Part shown: positions 27,969 to 36,535 of the stretch, in pieces
Numbering within the stretch: the stretch's first letter is position 1
Layout: every line of letters begins with the position of its first letter
From: a virus
Length of the DNA: 53,067 bases
Direction: 5' to 3' (one strand)
Virus record (IMG/VR): IMGVR_UViG_3300043773_001180
Location: 1-53,067 of that record
Program-made: the position numbers and the translations under genes
Notes under the pieces: generated by a model
Database searches by the model: none
What the model saw: the letters and a program-made list of their open reading frames with translations, nothing else
What the model was told of the DNA's origin: nothing

Positions 27969-28403
27969 TTATCTCCCCTTTTTTTCTTGAATTTTTGCCA
28001 TAAGTGCAGAATAATCACGAGTAAATGCCTTTGAAACTTCAGGTGACAACTCATCTACATCAACTCCACGTGGGGTTGCATCTACATAGTTTGTATTAAC
28101 AGAGTTTATCGAATCGGTTGTAAACGAAAGAGTGTTCTCATATCCCTCATCTATCCCCATACTTGCCTCCATAGAACGACGTGTTTCGTCTAATAACGCC
28201 TGAATACTTGACATACCTGTTTTAGACTTCTTCTGAACTGGTTTTTTCGTAGATTTACCGGCAGAATTTACAAGGTTTACACCGTGTGATATAACTTTAC
28301 GGTCATCCTTTCTGTTCGATTCATTTAACTTTTTATCAAGTGCATATTCTATTTCTTCACGAATAATAGAACGTATTTTTTTTAAAAAATTTTGACTATC
28401 CAT
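27969..28403 (-). CDS. Unknown protein in baseplate operon
   Basis: A 144-residue charged protein. The N-terminus (FLKKIRSIIREEIEYALDKK) is an amphipathic helix like the short N-terminal helices seen on many large-phage proteins. The middle is Lys/Ser-rich and low in complexity, the C-terminus acidic. It sits between a cell-wall-hydrolase-like gene and the gp25-like gene. A tail or baseplate accessory role is inferred from position only. Confidence 0.65.
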   Translation of the reverse strand: MDSQNFLKKIRSIIREEIEYALDKKLNESNRKDDRKVISHGVNLVNSAGKSTKKPVQKKSKTGMSSIQALLDETRRSMEASMGIDEGYENTLSFTTDSINSVNTNYVDATPRGVDVDELSPEVSKAFTRDYSALMAKIQEKKGR

Positions 28404-28413
28404 AATGACTCCA

Positions 28414-29844
28414 TTAATTTAGTGTTTTTATGATTTGTGACAAAGATTTATTTATATTCTTCTTGTTATTATTTACGGCAGAAAAATACTCATTCATTGT
28501 CTTTGTATTATTATGTTTTGCGTTTAATCTCTGTGCCGACCTATTTGGATTGCCGGTAATTTTTCCAAATACGATATAATCGTTTTCACCACAAAATGTT
28601 GATATTGTATTTTTTTTAACAGAAAACTGTGTTCCATTCCTGTCAACCCCACGTAATCCAGTATTACCACCTATTGTAATCATATTACCAGAATCGGATA
28701 GATAAACACACGTCTCTATGTGCGTTTTTGTTGGCCCTACTGAAACAGTTGCCATCGCCCAATCCAATCCAAGTAGATATTTTAATAAATTTTTCCCATT
28801 AGGTAGTAAATTACCATTTTTGTCAAAATGATACCCTTTTACAAATATTGCACATTTACCGTCACTATAATATTTCTCAGGTTTTTCTGGTAACCAGGAA
28901 TTTTGAAATTTTATTTTACCCTCATTGTCAATTATATTCGGTGGAGAATTTACCAATCCATTTGATACTAAAATTCTGTGATACCTGTCAACATCTGTTG
29001 TACCACTATATGTTTTTAATCCTGATCTACCTATTAAAAACTCAGTCCAAACACCACACCAATATGGTTCATCGGCCCAAGAAGGATTTTGTTGATACAA
29101 CCCGATTGCAGTATCTTTCCCACGATTGTAAACGTGTTTATCGTTTAATATCATCATGTGTTGTTCTGTATTTTCCTCGGCGATATAAGGAACTTTATCA
29201 TTGAATATACCTACCTGTGGTATATTCATTGCAATTAAAACATCCCACACCGAATCTATTGATATACCCTGTGTTAGTTTATTCCAATCTGCATCGAATT
29301 TATACTTAACATACCCTTTTATAGATTGTATGGACAAATTTTTCTCGTTTTCTTTTTTCCCGTAAGTGCCGGATGGACCTTCAACAGAACGATATGCCCA
29401 ATATGAACTATCATTTATTTTACCCTGCTCAATATAAGATGTAACACGTATATCTGTTGTAATTATTGGTGGATTTATTTTTGTATTTTTAACAACATCA
29501 CTCGTTTGTGCACCACTATTATCAACAGAAATTGGAGCAGATTCTGGCGACTTGGATGATTTATTTTTTACTTTTTTCTTTGAGATACCGGATGATTTAC
29601 TTGGAACAGATACGGATTCTTTAGGAACCGTGTTGGAAGATGTACCATCTTGTTTTCTTTTTTCTTCTTCTTCTTTTTGTTTTTTAATATTATCCAAAAT
29701 ATCCGAAAAATCGTCCATTCTTGAATCATCAATTAGTTTGGAAGAATCCACCTCATCCTCTATTACAACTGTTAAAAGTTTTAACTTTTCTTCTTTTGTA
29801 ACAACCGGATCTTCATTTTCTATTTGTGCAATTAAAAGTGGCAT
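28414..29844 (-). CDS. Tail-associated peptidoglycan hydrolase, CHAP/NlpC-like
   Basis: A 476-residue protein. Residues ~50-130 are a charged, Lys/Ser-rich linker. The C-terminal ~300 residues carry a likely cysteine peptidase/amidase: YWCGVWTEFLIGRSGL with a candidate catalytic Cys near 262, and THIETCVYLSDSGNMITIGG with a candidate His near 375, followed by GGNTG. This Cys-then-His arrangement, ending in an ITIGGNT strand, is usual for CHAP or DUF2272-like cell-wall enzymes. Next to the gp5-like spike gene, it probably takes the place of the T4 gp5 lysozyme domain in opening the wall during infection. Exact family not confirmed. Confidence 0.7.
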   Translation of the reverse strand: MPLLIAQIENEDPVVTKEEKLKLLTVVIEDEVDSSKLIDDSRMDDFSDILDNIKKQKEEEEKRKQDGTSSNTVPKESVSVPSKSSGISKKKVKNKSSKSPESAPISVDNSGAQTSDVVKNTKINPPIITTDIRVTSYIEQGKINDSSYWAYRSVEGPSGTYGKKENEKNLSIQSIKGYVKYKFDADWNKLTQGISIDSVWDVLIAMNIPQVGIFNDKVPYIAEENTEQHMMILNDKHVYNRGKDTAIGLYQQNPSWADEPYWCGVWTEFLIGRSGLKTYSGTTDVDRYHRILVSNGLVNSPPNIIDNEGKIKFQNSWLPEKPEKYYSDGKCAIFVKGYHFDKNGNLLPNGKNLLKYLLGLDWAMATVSVGPTKTHIETCVYLSDSGNMITIGGNTGLRGVDRNGTQFSVKKNTISTFCGENDYIVFGKITGNPNRSAQRLNAKHNNTKTMNEYFSAVNNNKKNINKSLSQIIKTLN

Positions 29845-29847
29845 AAA

Positions 29848-31212
29848 TTAACTCAAATTAGCCTCAGCGGTTTCTTGTTTATAAAAAGGGTCAACGGTTT
29901 GACGAGAATCACCCGATTGATTATTAGTTGGATTTGAATACTCAGTTGTATTTGATTCTTTACGAGCATTTGCAGCTGATTTATCCCTCGGAGATACTCC
30001 ACCGGGATTCTCGTTTAAAAACACGAGATTACTTGGTAACTCACGTAATCTTTGTCTTAATGCCTTAATATTTTTTTTAACTACGAAATAATCGGATGAA
30101 TTTATCGGCGGACCGGATGGACCAACTCCAGTTGGATGAGTTTCCATAGTAATATGTTCTATGAGTTTATCCACCGTATCACATAAATCACCCAACCATT
30201 CTAATGTTCTATCCCCCAATAAAACAGGAGAAACTGCATTTAAACCCAGACTTATCTTCTTACTTTCAATTTCTACAACTTGTCCTGCGTCAATAGAAAC
30301 AGCCTTTTCAGAAGATAAGCCAAGTCCTTCCTTTGCAAATGCAATTATTTCTTGTTTTTTTGCATTAAAAATCAATCTGTCAGACGATATTATAACCTGA
30401 TTTCCTGAAAAATTATTCTTGTTAAATAAATCAACACTTTTATCTTTTATAGAAGTTGTTATAGTGGATGCAGGTTTAAATCTAACTTCTTGTCCAGAAG
30501 TCATCCATATAGATGAATCATCTTCATCTATGTTTTCCAAAATAAATTCGTTAAAAGGTTTTCTATCCGGGTTTGTGCCATTTGATATAATTAAAATAGG
30601 ATTTCCCGTATCTCCCAATCCTTTTTTCCAAAAAGGTTTTATTGGATAAGTTTTTCGTTCGTCGATTGTTGACCCAAATCTTATAGATTGACCCCATCTC
30701 CCTTCTAACAGTATATCTCCTGAGTAAGGTTGTAACGGATAAACATCATTTCTTTCGGGAAATGCTGGATCTATCGTAGTCTCTACTGAAATCTTTTTAG
30801 ATTTTTTAACCGCTATTCCATCATTTGCGTCTTTTCTTGTTTGAGAATTGGATGGATTTGTTTTAGATAAAAATTCTGTTATACCCGGCAATCCATTATG
30901 GTGTACAGAACTTTGAATTGAGATAGGATTTGTATAATAGTATTCTTGACCTGTTCTTCCTGCACTATTATACGCAGTTGGGCCTTTTGTTAATAAAACA
31001 ACTTCACCCGATATTGGAATATTTTTTAGGTTGGCGTCTAACGCTCTTGCTTGTATTACGTCTCCACTTGCCTGTGAACCGAACGGACCAGTAATTTTAC
31101 ATATAATAGTGTAAAGTTTTTCTTTATTATTGCCAGTAAAATCTACATCTACAACTTCAGCTGTTATAAACTCATATTCCTGACCGTTTAATATCGTCTT
31201 TTGTGGATTCAT
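29848..31212 (-). CDS. Baseplate central spike/hub protein, gp5-like
   Basis: A 454-residue protein. The N-terminus includes an OB-fold-like segment (YTIICKITGPFGSQASGDVI, GEVVLLTKGP). The middle has GDILLEGRWGQSIRFGSTID and GNPILIISNGTN. Strands from ~255 to 330 (VRFKPASTITTSIKD, QVIISSDRLIFNAKK, VSIDAGQVVEIESKKISLG) look like a beta-helix spike, as in gp5/VgrG proteins. No lysozyme motif is present; the adjacent hydrolase gene may supply that activity. Its start overlaps the preceding gene by 41 bases. Confidence 0.78.
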   Translation of the reverse strand: MNPQKTILNGQEYEFITAEVVDVDFTGNNKEKLYTIICKITGPFGSQASGDVIQARALDANLKNIPISGEVVLLTKGPTAYNSAGRTGQEYYYTNPISIQSSVHHNGLPGITEFLSKTNPSNSQTRKDANDGIAVKKSKKISVETTIDPAFPERNDVYPLQPYSGDILLEGRWGQSIRFGSTIDERKTYPIKPFWKKGLGDTGNPILIISNGTNPDRKPFNEFILENIDEDDSSIWMTSGQEVRFKPASTITTSIKDKSVDLFNKNNFSGNQVIISSDRLIFNAKKQEIIAFAKEGLGLSSEKAVSIDAGQVVEIESKKISLGLNAVSPVLLGDRTLEWLGDLCDTVDKLIEHITMETHPTGVGPSGPPINSSDYFVVKKNIKALRQRLRELPSNLVFLNENPGGVSPRDKSAANARKESNTTEYSNPTNNQSGDSRQTVDPFYKQETAEANLS

Positions 31213-31561
31213 CTATTTTGATTTCCTCTTGACTATCGCTTATTGATTTTATTTCTTTTAGTAGAGCATCTTTTTCTTCATCTGTTAAAAATGAATTACC
31301 TTCTTCTACCTTGTTATTTACCGTTCGTTGGATTACCGCCGCCAATTTAACAAGATGTTCATCGTTCTTAACAGCGACTTCCATATAATCTTTGATAACC
31401 GGCACAAGAAGAGCAGCGTCACTTATATTTGTAATAAGTGGTTTTAAATCTGCTATAAGAAGATTAATTTGTCTATCTTTCTTCTTTTGGTTTTCGTAAA
31501 TATCTTTTAATAAATCCGAAAACTTTTTACTTCCAAATATTTCTACGTCTAAATTACTCAT
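31172..31561 (-). CDS. Small helical protein upstream of spike gene, unknown
   Basis: A 129-residue, mostly helical, charged protein (FSDLLKDIYENQKKKDRQIN, later FLTDEEKDALLKEIKSI). A GAGGA ribosome site precedes its ATG. Its last 41 bases overlap the spike gene in another frame, indicating translational coupling. No family is recognised. Position suggests a tail assembly factor or hub component. Confidence 0.65.
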   Translation of the reverse strand: MSNLDVEIFGSKKFSDLLKDIYENQKKKDRQINLLIADLKPLITNISDAALLVPVIKDYMEVAVKNDEHLVKLAAVIQRTVNNKVEEGNSFLTDEEKDALLKEIKSISDSQEEIKIDESTKDDIKRSGI

Positions 31562-31573
31562 AAATAAATATCC

Positions 31574-32302
31574 TCAATCGTTAATAATTTCTTGTAAATC
31601 AAACCATGATAAGGTGGTTATATCAACGCCGTCTGAATATTCTTTAAATAATCTGATATAAATTTCCTTTATCTTGGAAATAACGGCGGTAATGTATTGT
31701 GACTTCAATCCAGTTCGTTCACGAATTAAAATATAAATTGCCTTCTTATTATAGTTCTCTATATTATCTCTCGTTCTGAATAAATAAAGTACGGAATCTG
31801 CTATTTGAATATCTCTTTGTTTTTGAAAAACAGTTGCAAGATATTTGTCCATAATATCAACAAACATATCGATGAAATCTTTCTGTTCCTCTATTGATTC
31901 ACTACGGATAACTTCATTGATAATGTTACGTTCATCGTCAATCGCCTGTATATCATCTTTTGCTTTAAATTGATAATAGTTTTTATTGTTTTCAGCGATT
32001 AAATAATTTTTTGCAACAATAGAAAAATAAGAAAATGCCTTTCCACTATCGGCATTATATTTACAAAGTTTTTCATGTAGAAATGCAACAACTTCATGTT
32101 TAACATCCTCGTGTGATACATCGAAGTTATAGAATTTAAATCTATGTATCATTATTTCAGCGAGTTTATAAAATGCAGGATGTATTTTATCGGTGTATAT
32201 TATATTTCGGATAACCGGGTCATCACATTTATTATACTCTATTATCGCATTCTCGGTTTCTTGTGTGAAATAGACATTTTGTTTTTTCTTTGTTTTTACC
32301 AT
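31574..32302 (-). CDS. Late-transcription sigma factor, T4 gp55-like
   Basis: A 242-residue protein. Residues ~66-102 (VKHEVVAFLHEKLCKYNADS, GKAFSYFSIVAKNYLI) resemble sigma region 2, the part that binds core polymerase and melts the -10 element. The C-terminal part (YILIRERTGLKSQYITAVIS, KIKEIYIRLF) looks like a degenerate helix-turn-helix. This matches the gp55-like class, which directs late transcription with a sliding-clamp co-activator in T4. It probably recognises a phage-specific element; TATATTTATA, found upstream of virion genes here, is a candidate. It lies between ClpP and tail genes in a tightly packed run. Confidence 0.82.
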   Translation of the reverse strand: MVKTKKKQNVYFTQETENAIIEYNKCDDPVIRNIIYTDKIHPAFYKLAEIMIHRFKFYNFDVSHEDVKHEVVAFLHEKLCKYNADSGKAFSYFSIVAKNYLIAENNKNYYQFKAKDDIQAIDDERNIINEVIRSESIEEQKDFIDMFVDIMDKYLATVFQKQRDIQIADSVLYLFRTRDNIENYNKKAIYILIRERTGLKSQYITAVISKIKEIYIRLFKEYSDGVDITTLSWFDLQEIIND

Positions 32303-32304
32303 GA

Positions 32305-32661
32305 TTACTCCCCCGGTGTAGAACGTAAAGATCCCAAGAATGTATTAGAATCATCTAGCACCTCATCGTCTTGTTCTTGTTTAACATCAACATAACTCGC
32401 TATGTTGTTTATGATTGTTTTCAATTCTTTAAAGAAATAACCAACCTCGTCATCAGATTCAAATGACCCATTCCTATCTAATTGACGTAAATATGATTGT
32501 TGACTTAAAACTTTATTACGTATAGATAAAATAAATTCTTGATTTTCAGTAGATATTTCATCCAATTCGTCATAATTTTTTTCCAAATCATTATACTTTC
32601 TGTATAAATTTATGTTTATAAAAACAGAACAAATCAATAAAAATAAAACAATAAAATCCAT
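32305..32661 (-). CDS. Small membrane-anchored coiled-coil protein
   Basis: A 118-residue protein with one N-terminal membrane segment (DFIVLFLLICSVFININLY), then a helical, charged coiled-coil tail with an acidic end. It starts four bases after the ClpP-like stop and ends two bases before the sigma start. The topology would place the tail in the cytoplasm. No family assigned. Confidence 0.7.
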   Translation of the reverse strand: MDFIVLFLLICSVFININLYRKYNDLEKNYDELDEISTENQEFILSIRNKVLSQQSYLRQLDRNGSFESDDEVGYFFKELKTIINNIASYVDVKQEQDDEVLDDSNTFLGSLRSTPGE

Positions 32662-32665
32662 ACTA

Positions 32666-33325
32666 TTATCCTCTTTTTGTTTTATTCTTTGGTTGTATTA
32701 TTGTATCTATAACGCCAAGTTGAATGGCATCTTCGGGTGTAATATAGTAATCTTTTACTGTATTATCTACCCAAAACTTTCTATCTTTATTGGAATTTGA
32801 ACTCATTATCCCAACAATTATATCTTCCAATTTTTCCATGTGTTGAACATTTGCCTTCATATCTGATGACTTACCATAGATACCGGAAGACATCTCGTGA
32901 AACATAATTGTACTATTTTTAGATGCCGCTCGTATTCCTGTACCTGAACAAAGTAGTAGTGCCGCGGCAGACATCGCTCTTCCTCTACAAATAGTATTCA
33001 CTTTAACATCAAGACTTTCAATAAAGTCTATAATACCAAGTGCCTCATATACGTCACCACCGTCGGAATTTATTATAAGGTTGATTGGATTTTCTTTTTC
33101 TTCTTCAGGTCGTATGCGAAGTATTGCCTTTATTCTCAACATAACCTCGTAAAGAGTTCCGTCTGTAATATCACCGAACAATAATACACTCGAAGTTTCG
33201 GTGTCAATTCCGTACTCAATTTGAGTCAATGCCTCTTTCCATTTCAATGGAAGTTCTTGATTTGACATATCGGAATTAGTAATATTTTTTAATTGTTCCG
33301 GTTCATCGTCATATAAATTTTTCAT
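32666..33325 (-). CDS. ClpP-like serine protease
   Basis: A 219-residue ClpP/S14 family peptidase. The nucleophile lies in GRAMSAAALLL (Ser ~119) and the catalytic His in IMFHEMSSG (His ~143). A candidate Asp lies in KDYYITPEDAIQLGVID. The strand INLIINSDGGDVYEALGIID matches the ClpP oxyanion-hole region. The ATG at 33325 overlaps the preceding stop (TGATG) and is preferred to a TTG one codon earlier. Phage ClpP homologs can act in head maturation or in turnover of host or phage proteins; placement beside the late sigma factor does not decide between these. No Clp ATPase is in the window. Confidence 0.9.
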   Translation of the reverse strand: MKNLYDDEPEQLKNITNSDMSNQELPLKWKEALTQIEYGIDTETSSVLLFGDITDGTLYEVMLRIKAILRIRPEEEKENPINLIINSDGGDVYEALGIIDFIESLDVKVNTICRGRAMSAAALLLCSGTGIRAASKNSTIMFHEMSSGIYGKSSDMKANVQHMEKLEDIIVGIMSSNSNKDRKFWVDNTVKDYYITPEDAIQLGVIDTIIQPKNKTKRG

Positions 33326-33702
33326 CAACGCCCTCCCTTTTTGTTTTTTTTAAATTTCTTTTTACCAACACGTTTAGATACTTCTTCCATTATTTTATCA
33401 TTCATGGATTTTTCTTTAACAGTTTTCTTTTCTTTTTTTACTATTTCCGTCGGTGGTAATGTTCCAAATAACTTCTCTTGACATACACCTTTGTGATATA
33501 CATTACCTTCTTTATCAACAAACACGTTCATAAATTTCCATCCACGAGGATAACCATGATTTATTTTTTTCTCAGGATTTGGCAACATTTCGGCCGTACA
33601 CCTCCAACATAAAACTTTAACTATATGGTCGTCAACAAACACTTCTTCATAACAGCGTTTTTTACTAAGTGGTGAATTATTTTGACATAACAAATATTTC
33701 AT
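33325..33702 (-). CDS. Zinc-finger-like protein with basic tail
   Basis: A 125-residue protein with two Cys groups (LLCQNNSPLSKKRCYEE and VLCWRCTAEMLPNP), giving a C-x9-C ... C-x2-C pattern suited to zinc, and a strongly basic C-terminus (GKKKFKKNKKGGR). The CxxC-x-A-x-M-x-P segment is shared with the protein at 46908, suggesting paralogs. Probably nucleic-acid binding. Coupled to the ClpP-like gene by a TGATG overlap. Confidence 0.7.
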   Translation of the reverse strand: MKYLLCQNNSPLSKKRCYEEVFVDDHIVKVLCWRCTAEMLPNPEKKINHGYPRGWKFMNVFVDKEGNVYHKGVCQEKLFGTLPPTEIVKKEKKTVKEKSMNDKIMEEVSKRVGKKKFKKNKKGGR

Positions 33703-33717
33703 AAAAATAAATTAAAG

Positions 33718-34758
33718 TTATCTAACAAATGGCAATGCTCTTTTCCACGGATTATCAACACCATTATTATTGGTTTTGTCTTTTGTCTCTTCGTTATCCT
33801 CTATTTCATCATAAAATTTGTTTACATCTTCAGATTCTATGACATCATTAGATTCTTGTTCTTCAAATATACGAAAATCTTCATCATTATTCAAATTTAT
33901 TTTTTCTTCAATAGGTTCTTCTGATTTAGTTTCTTCCTCGATAGGACTGCCTACAATAACCGGTTGATTAGAATTTAAATGATTTGCAGCAACTACTAAA
34001 CTTATTGCAAGTGGGTCAAACACAATTACTAGAATTATAATAAACCAATTAACAACTATATCCATAGGTAATCCTGTAATACGACTAAGGTAAAGTAAAG
34101 GACCCAACTCTGATGAAAATGATTCGTTTGATATTGTCAATTTATTTTGTTCTATAATAGAAATAGAATCTGATAATGCAAATGATTTAGATGTCATCGT
34201 TGAAATCTCATTGTTCAAGAGTTCCGAAGACTTATCTATGGAAGATATATTTTTGGATAGATTACCGGTTCCTTTTTTTTGTGTAAGTTGTTGCGTGTAT
34301 GCATTCTGTTGAGATACTCGTATTTGGTCAAAAGATTTTAATCTATTTGTTTTTTCGTTTATGGCTACATCTAATTGTTTCTTTTGTTCCTCAAACAATT
34401 TTTTCTTTTGGTCAAGTAGTGTGGTTTCATTTTGTGCCTTGTAAATAACCTTTGCAGTTTCTTGGTAGGAGTTTGTTAGATACCCGTAAACACCGATAGA
34501 TGTTATAGACATTAACACAACTATAGCAGCAGACAAATAAAATTTTATACCTATCTTTATAGTCTTAAAATGATTATGTAGAAATGTGACAACCACAAGT
34601 TTAGATAGTTCTAACATTGCAGCCATACCAACAATAGACCATGAACCACCTGAAAATAATTTAGATATACCAAAGACAGAATAATATCCTGAAAATGTTG
34701 CTAATCCTATAGCACAAAACCAAATTAGATTTTTAAGATTAAAAACTCTGTTAAACAT
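33718..34758 (-). CDS. Multi-pass membrane protein with coiled-coil loop
   Basis: A 346-residue inner-membrane protein. Three N-terminal membrane segments (LIWFCAIGLATFSGYYSVFG; a middle one near 40-60; YLSAAIVVLMSITSIGVYGY) precede a long Gln/Lys/Ser-rich coiled-coil (~100-220). One more membrane segment follows (WFIIILVIVFDPLAISLVVA), then an acidic tail of ~90 residues. The layout recalls DUF4407-like phage and bacterial membrane proteins. A role in host envelope takeover is possible but not shown. Its start overlaps the UV endonuclease gene by eight bases. Confidence 0.72.
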   Translation of the reverse strand: MFNRVFNLKNLIWFCAIGLATFSGYYSVFGISKLFSGGSWSIVGMAAMLELSKLVVVTFLHNHFKTIKIGIKFYLSAAIVVLMSITSIGVYGYLTNSYQETAKVIYKAQNETTLLDQKKKLFEEQKKQLDVAINEKTNRLKSFDQIRVSQQNAYTQQLTQKKGTGNLSKNISSIDKSSELLNNEISTMTSKSFALSDSISIIEQNKLTISNESFSSELGPLLYLSRITGLPMDIVVNWFIIILVIVFDPLAISLVVAANHLNSNQPVIVGSPIEEETKSEEPIEEKINLNNDEDFRIFEEQESNDVIESEDVNKFYDEIEDNEETKDKTNNNGVDNPWKRALPFVR

Positions 34759-35662
34759 TTACACTCTCATACGTTTCACGATACTTAATTAAAGCAAGTT
34801 CTTTTGCCTTACATTCCAACATAACATCAACTTGTTGTGAATAAGTATCTATCTTTTCCAAAATATATTCCGCGTGTGCCTGTGGTTTATCTTTTTTGTT
34901 ACCCGTCTCTTTTTGTTTAGACGATGAGTAGTGAACGATGGGAGTTATATCATTTTTCCAAGTAGATGTGGCCATCTTCATTGCATCTTCCTCGGTTAAA
35001 CCACCTGTGTTAAAAATATGATGATGGTAGTCGAATACAATAGGAATACCTGTGTTATCGTGGATATACATCAAATCAGAAACATTGTACATATTTTGTT
35101 TATCATCGTTTTCAACGGTAAGACGTGACTTAACAGAGTCGGATAGTTTGTCAAAATTATCACAAAATCGTTTCATACTTTCTTTCTTATTACCATACGT
35201 ACCATTACAATGTATGTTAATTTTATTATATGGAGTTTTGGACAACCCCATTAAGTCAAATAGTTTACCATGAAGTTCAAGGTCAACTATTGTATTTTTA
35301 ACAACCTTATCGTTTGGAGAACAAAGAACATTAAAGGGACCGGGATGTGATGTTAGTCTAACACCGTTTTTGTTTGCATATTCACCAATTCGTTTCAATA
35401 TAATAGAAATCTCTTGAATATTCGGTAAATTCTCGATACCATATTCGGATGCCCAAGGCATCATATCAGAAGATACTCTAAAGAATTTTATGTTGTTTTG
35501 AACATTCCAATGTATAACAGTTTCCAAATCTTTTACATTTTGTAAAGATAATTCTCCCGCGTAATTTATACCACGTTGGAGAAAGGTCTTCTTTATCATA
35601 GACCGATTTGTTGTTATTTTTTGTTTCTTTAGAGTTTCACAGATACAAGCGTAACCTAACAT
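34751..35662 (-). CDS. uvsE: UV damage endonuclease UvdE/UvsE
   Basis: A 303-residue TIM-barrel DNA repair nuclease that nicks DNA 5' of UV photoproducts. The family features are clear: LGYACICETL at the start, FFRVSSDMMPWASEY, VRLTSHPGPFNVL, INIHCNGTYGNK, LTVENDD, IPIVFDYHHH, and VHYSSSK near the end. The His/Glu/Asp residues in these motifs bind the metal ions. Length matches the family. It has its own host-type promoter and heads the long packed gene run that continues through ClpP and the sigma factor. T4 uses unrelated DenV for this repair. Confidence 0.94.
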   Translation of the reverse strand: MLGYACICETLKKQKITTNRSMIKKTFLQRGINYAGELSLQNVKDLETVIHWNVQNNIKFFRVSSDMMPWASEYGIENLPNIQEISIILKRIGEYANKNGVRLTSHPGPFNVLCSPNDKVVKNTIVDLELHGKLFDLMGLSKTPYNKINIHCNGTYGNKKESMKRFCDNFDKLSDSVKSRLTVENDDKQNMYNVSDLMYIHDNTGIPIVFDYHHHIFNTGGLTEEDAMKMATSTWKNDITPIVHYSSSKQKETGNKKDKPQAHAEYILEKIDTYSQQVDVMLECKAKELALIKYRETYESVNV

Positions 35663-35692
35663 AGTTTACCTATTATATTGAATATTGTAGTA

Positions 35693-35724
35693 CAAATATA
35701 AGAAAAATATTTGAGATACACAAA
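35693..35724 (-). promoter_or_regulatory. Bacteroidota-type promoter for uvsE operon
   Basis: TTTG (35724-35721), 20 bp, TATATTTG (35700-35693) in the sense direction, about 30 bp before the ATG. The -33 box abuts the T-tract of the FISUMP terminator. As no other promoter is visible until 19353, transcripts from here could extend into the sigma and baseplate genes. Confidence 0.78.
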
Positions 35725-35752
35725 TAAAAAACCCATCTAAATTGATGGGTTT
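35725..35752 (-). terminator. Rho-independent terminator after FISUMP gene
   Basis: On the minus strand, AAACCCATC - AATTTA - GATGGGTTT forms a nine-pair stem and is followed by TTTATTTG. It lies 27 bp after the stop of the FISUMP gene. Confidence 0.88.
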
Positions 35753-35778
35753 AACACTAAATTCTTGTTAAATATTCA

Positions 35779-36441
35779 TTATAGTCCCGGAGGTGCAGTT
35801 GGATTATCGTAATCTTCACTTGGATTGTATTTGATACTTCCTGTCCATGAACCACTTGCAATAAGACGTATTGACAATCCCATAGTCATAGGGGTTGTTA
35901 CTGAAATCAAAGAACTATTCGACCAGTATGCTCTGTATCCAGGTGCAGTAGTTGCCGATGCAGAAGTTGCAGACCACCAATTAGAACTCCATTCCATATC
36001 AAAAAATTCACCAGTCTGTCTCATATAACCCGAAGGATTGCCATAGAAATAACTTGAATTGTCACCATTTCCATCGATGTCTTTATCTAAAGAACTCCAA
36101 TTTTCAGTATTCTTTAGTTTATACCCAGCTACTTTTTCCCCACCCAAATAAGTTACGAGTGCATTCCATTGTGTAGTTGTTGGTACTTTAAATTGTGCAT
36201 TTGGCACTATCTGTTTGGATGTTAATGATGCACTAACAACATACCAATTATAAAGTTTACCGTGTAAATCTCCATTGGAAGAATCGTCATTGTAATATCT
36301 CCATGCCGGAGTGCCGGCAGCACATAAACTTTCCCATTCTGCATCAGTCGTTGCGTGTTCGATTGGTGTTCCATCGGCAAAACAATCAACGTCTAAGTTG
36401 TGAGTGTCCCATTGTTGGGAACCTATTGTTACTATCGGCAT
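35779..36441 (-). CDS. FISUMP-domain protein (Fibrobacter succinogenes major paralogous domain)
   Basis: A 220-residue protein made almost wholly of the FISUMP domain: IGSQQWDTHNLDV, GTPIEH, AWRYYNDD, LHGKLYNWYVV, FKVPTTTQWNALVTYLGGE, VAGYKLKNTENW, YMRQTGEFFDMEWSSNWWSA, and GLSIRLIASG. The domain is typical of surface proteins of Bacteroidota and Fibrobacterota, often with lipoprotein signals; no signal peptide is seen here, so a virion-bound form is more likely than a secreted one. It is a single-gene unit with its own terminator and a near-match to the late element upstream (36476). It may bind cell-surface material, by inference. Confidence 0.85.
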   Translation of the reverse strand: MPIVTIGSQQWDTHNLDVDCFADGTPIEHATTDAEWESLCAAGTPAWRYYNDDSSNGDLHGKLYNWYVVSASLTSKQIVPNAQFKVPTTTQWNALVTYLGGEKVAGYKLKNTENWSSLDKDIDGNGDNSSYFYGNPSGYMRQTGEFFDMEWSSNWWSATSASATTAPGYRAYWSNSSLISVTTPMTMGLSIRLIASGSWTGSIKYNPSEDYDNPTAPPGL

Positions 36442-36475
36442 CTATATCTCCAAAATTATTAGGTAATTTGTTTAC

Positions 36476-36485
36476 AATAAATATA
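36476..36485 (-). promoter_or_regulatory. Near-match to late promoter element upstream of FISUMP gene
   Basis: The sense strand reads TATATTTATT (overlap form ATATTTATT G), one or two mismatches from TATATTTATA, 34 bp before the ATG. A GGAGA ribosome site follows. Weaker than the five exact copies. Confidence 0.3.
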
Positions 36486-36488
36486 AAC

Positions 36489-36519
36489 AAAAAAGGGAAA
36501 ACTCAATGTTTTCCCTTTT
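36489..36519 (-). terminator. Rho-independent terminator after hsp20
   Basis: On the minus strand, AAAAGGGAAAAC - ATTGA - GTTTTCCCTTTT gives a perfect 12-pair stem with a five-base loop and T-tract, starting 17 bp after the Hsp20 stop. Confidence 0.93.
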
Positions 36520-36535
36520 ATTGGATTAAATATTT

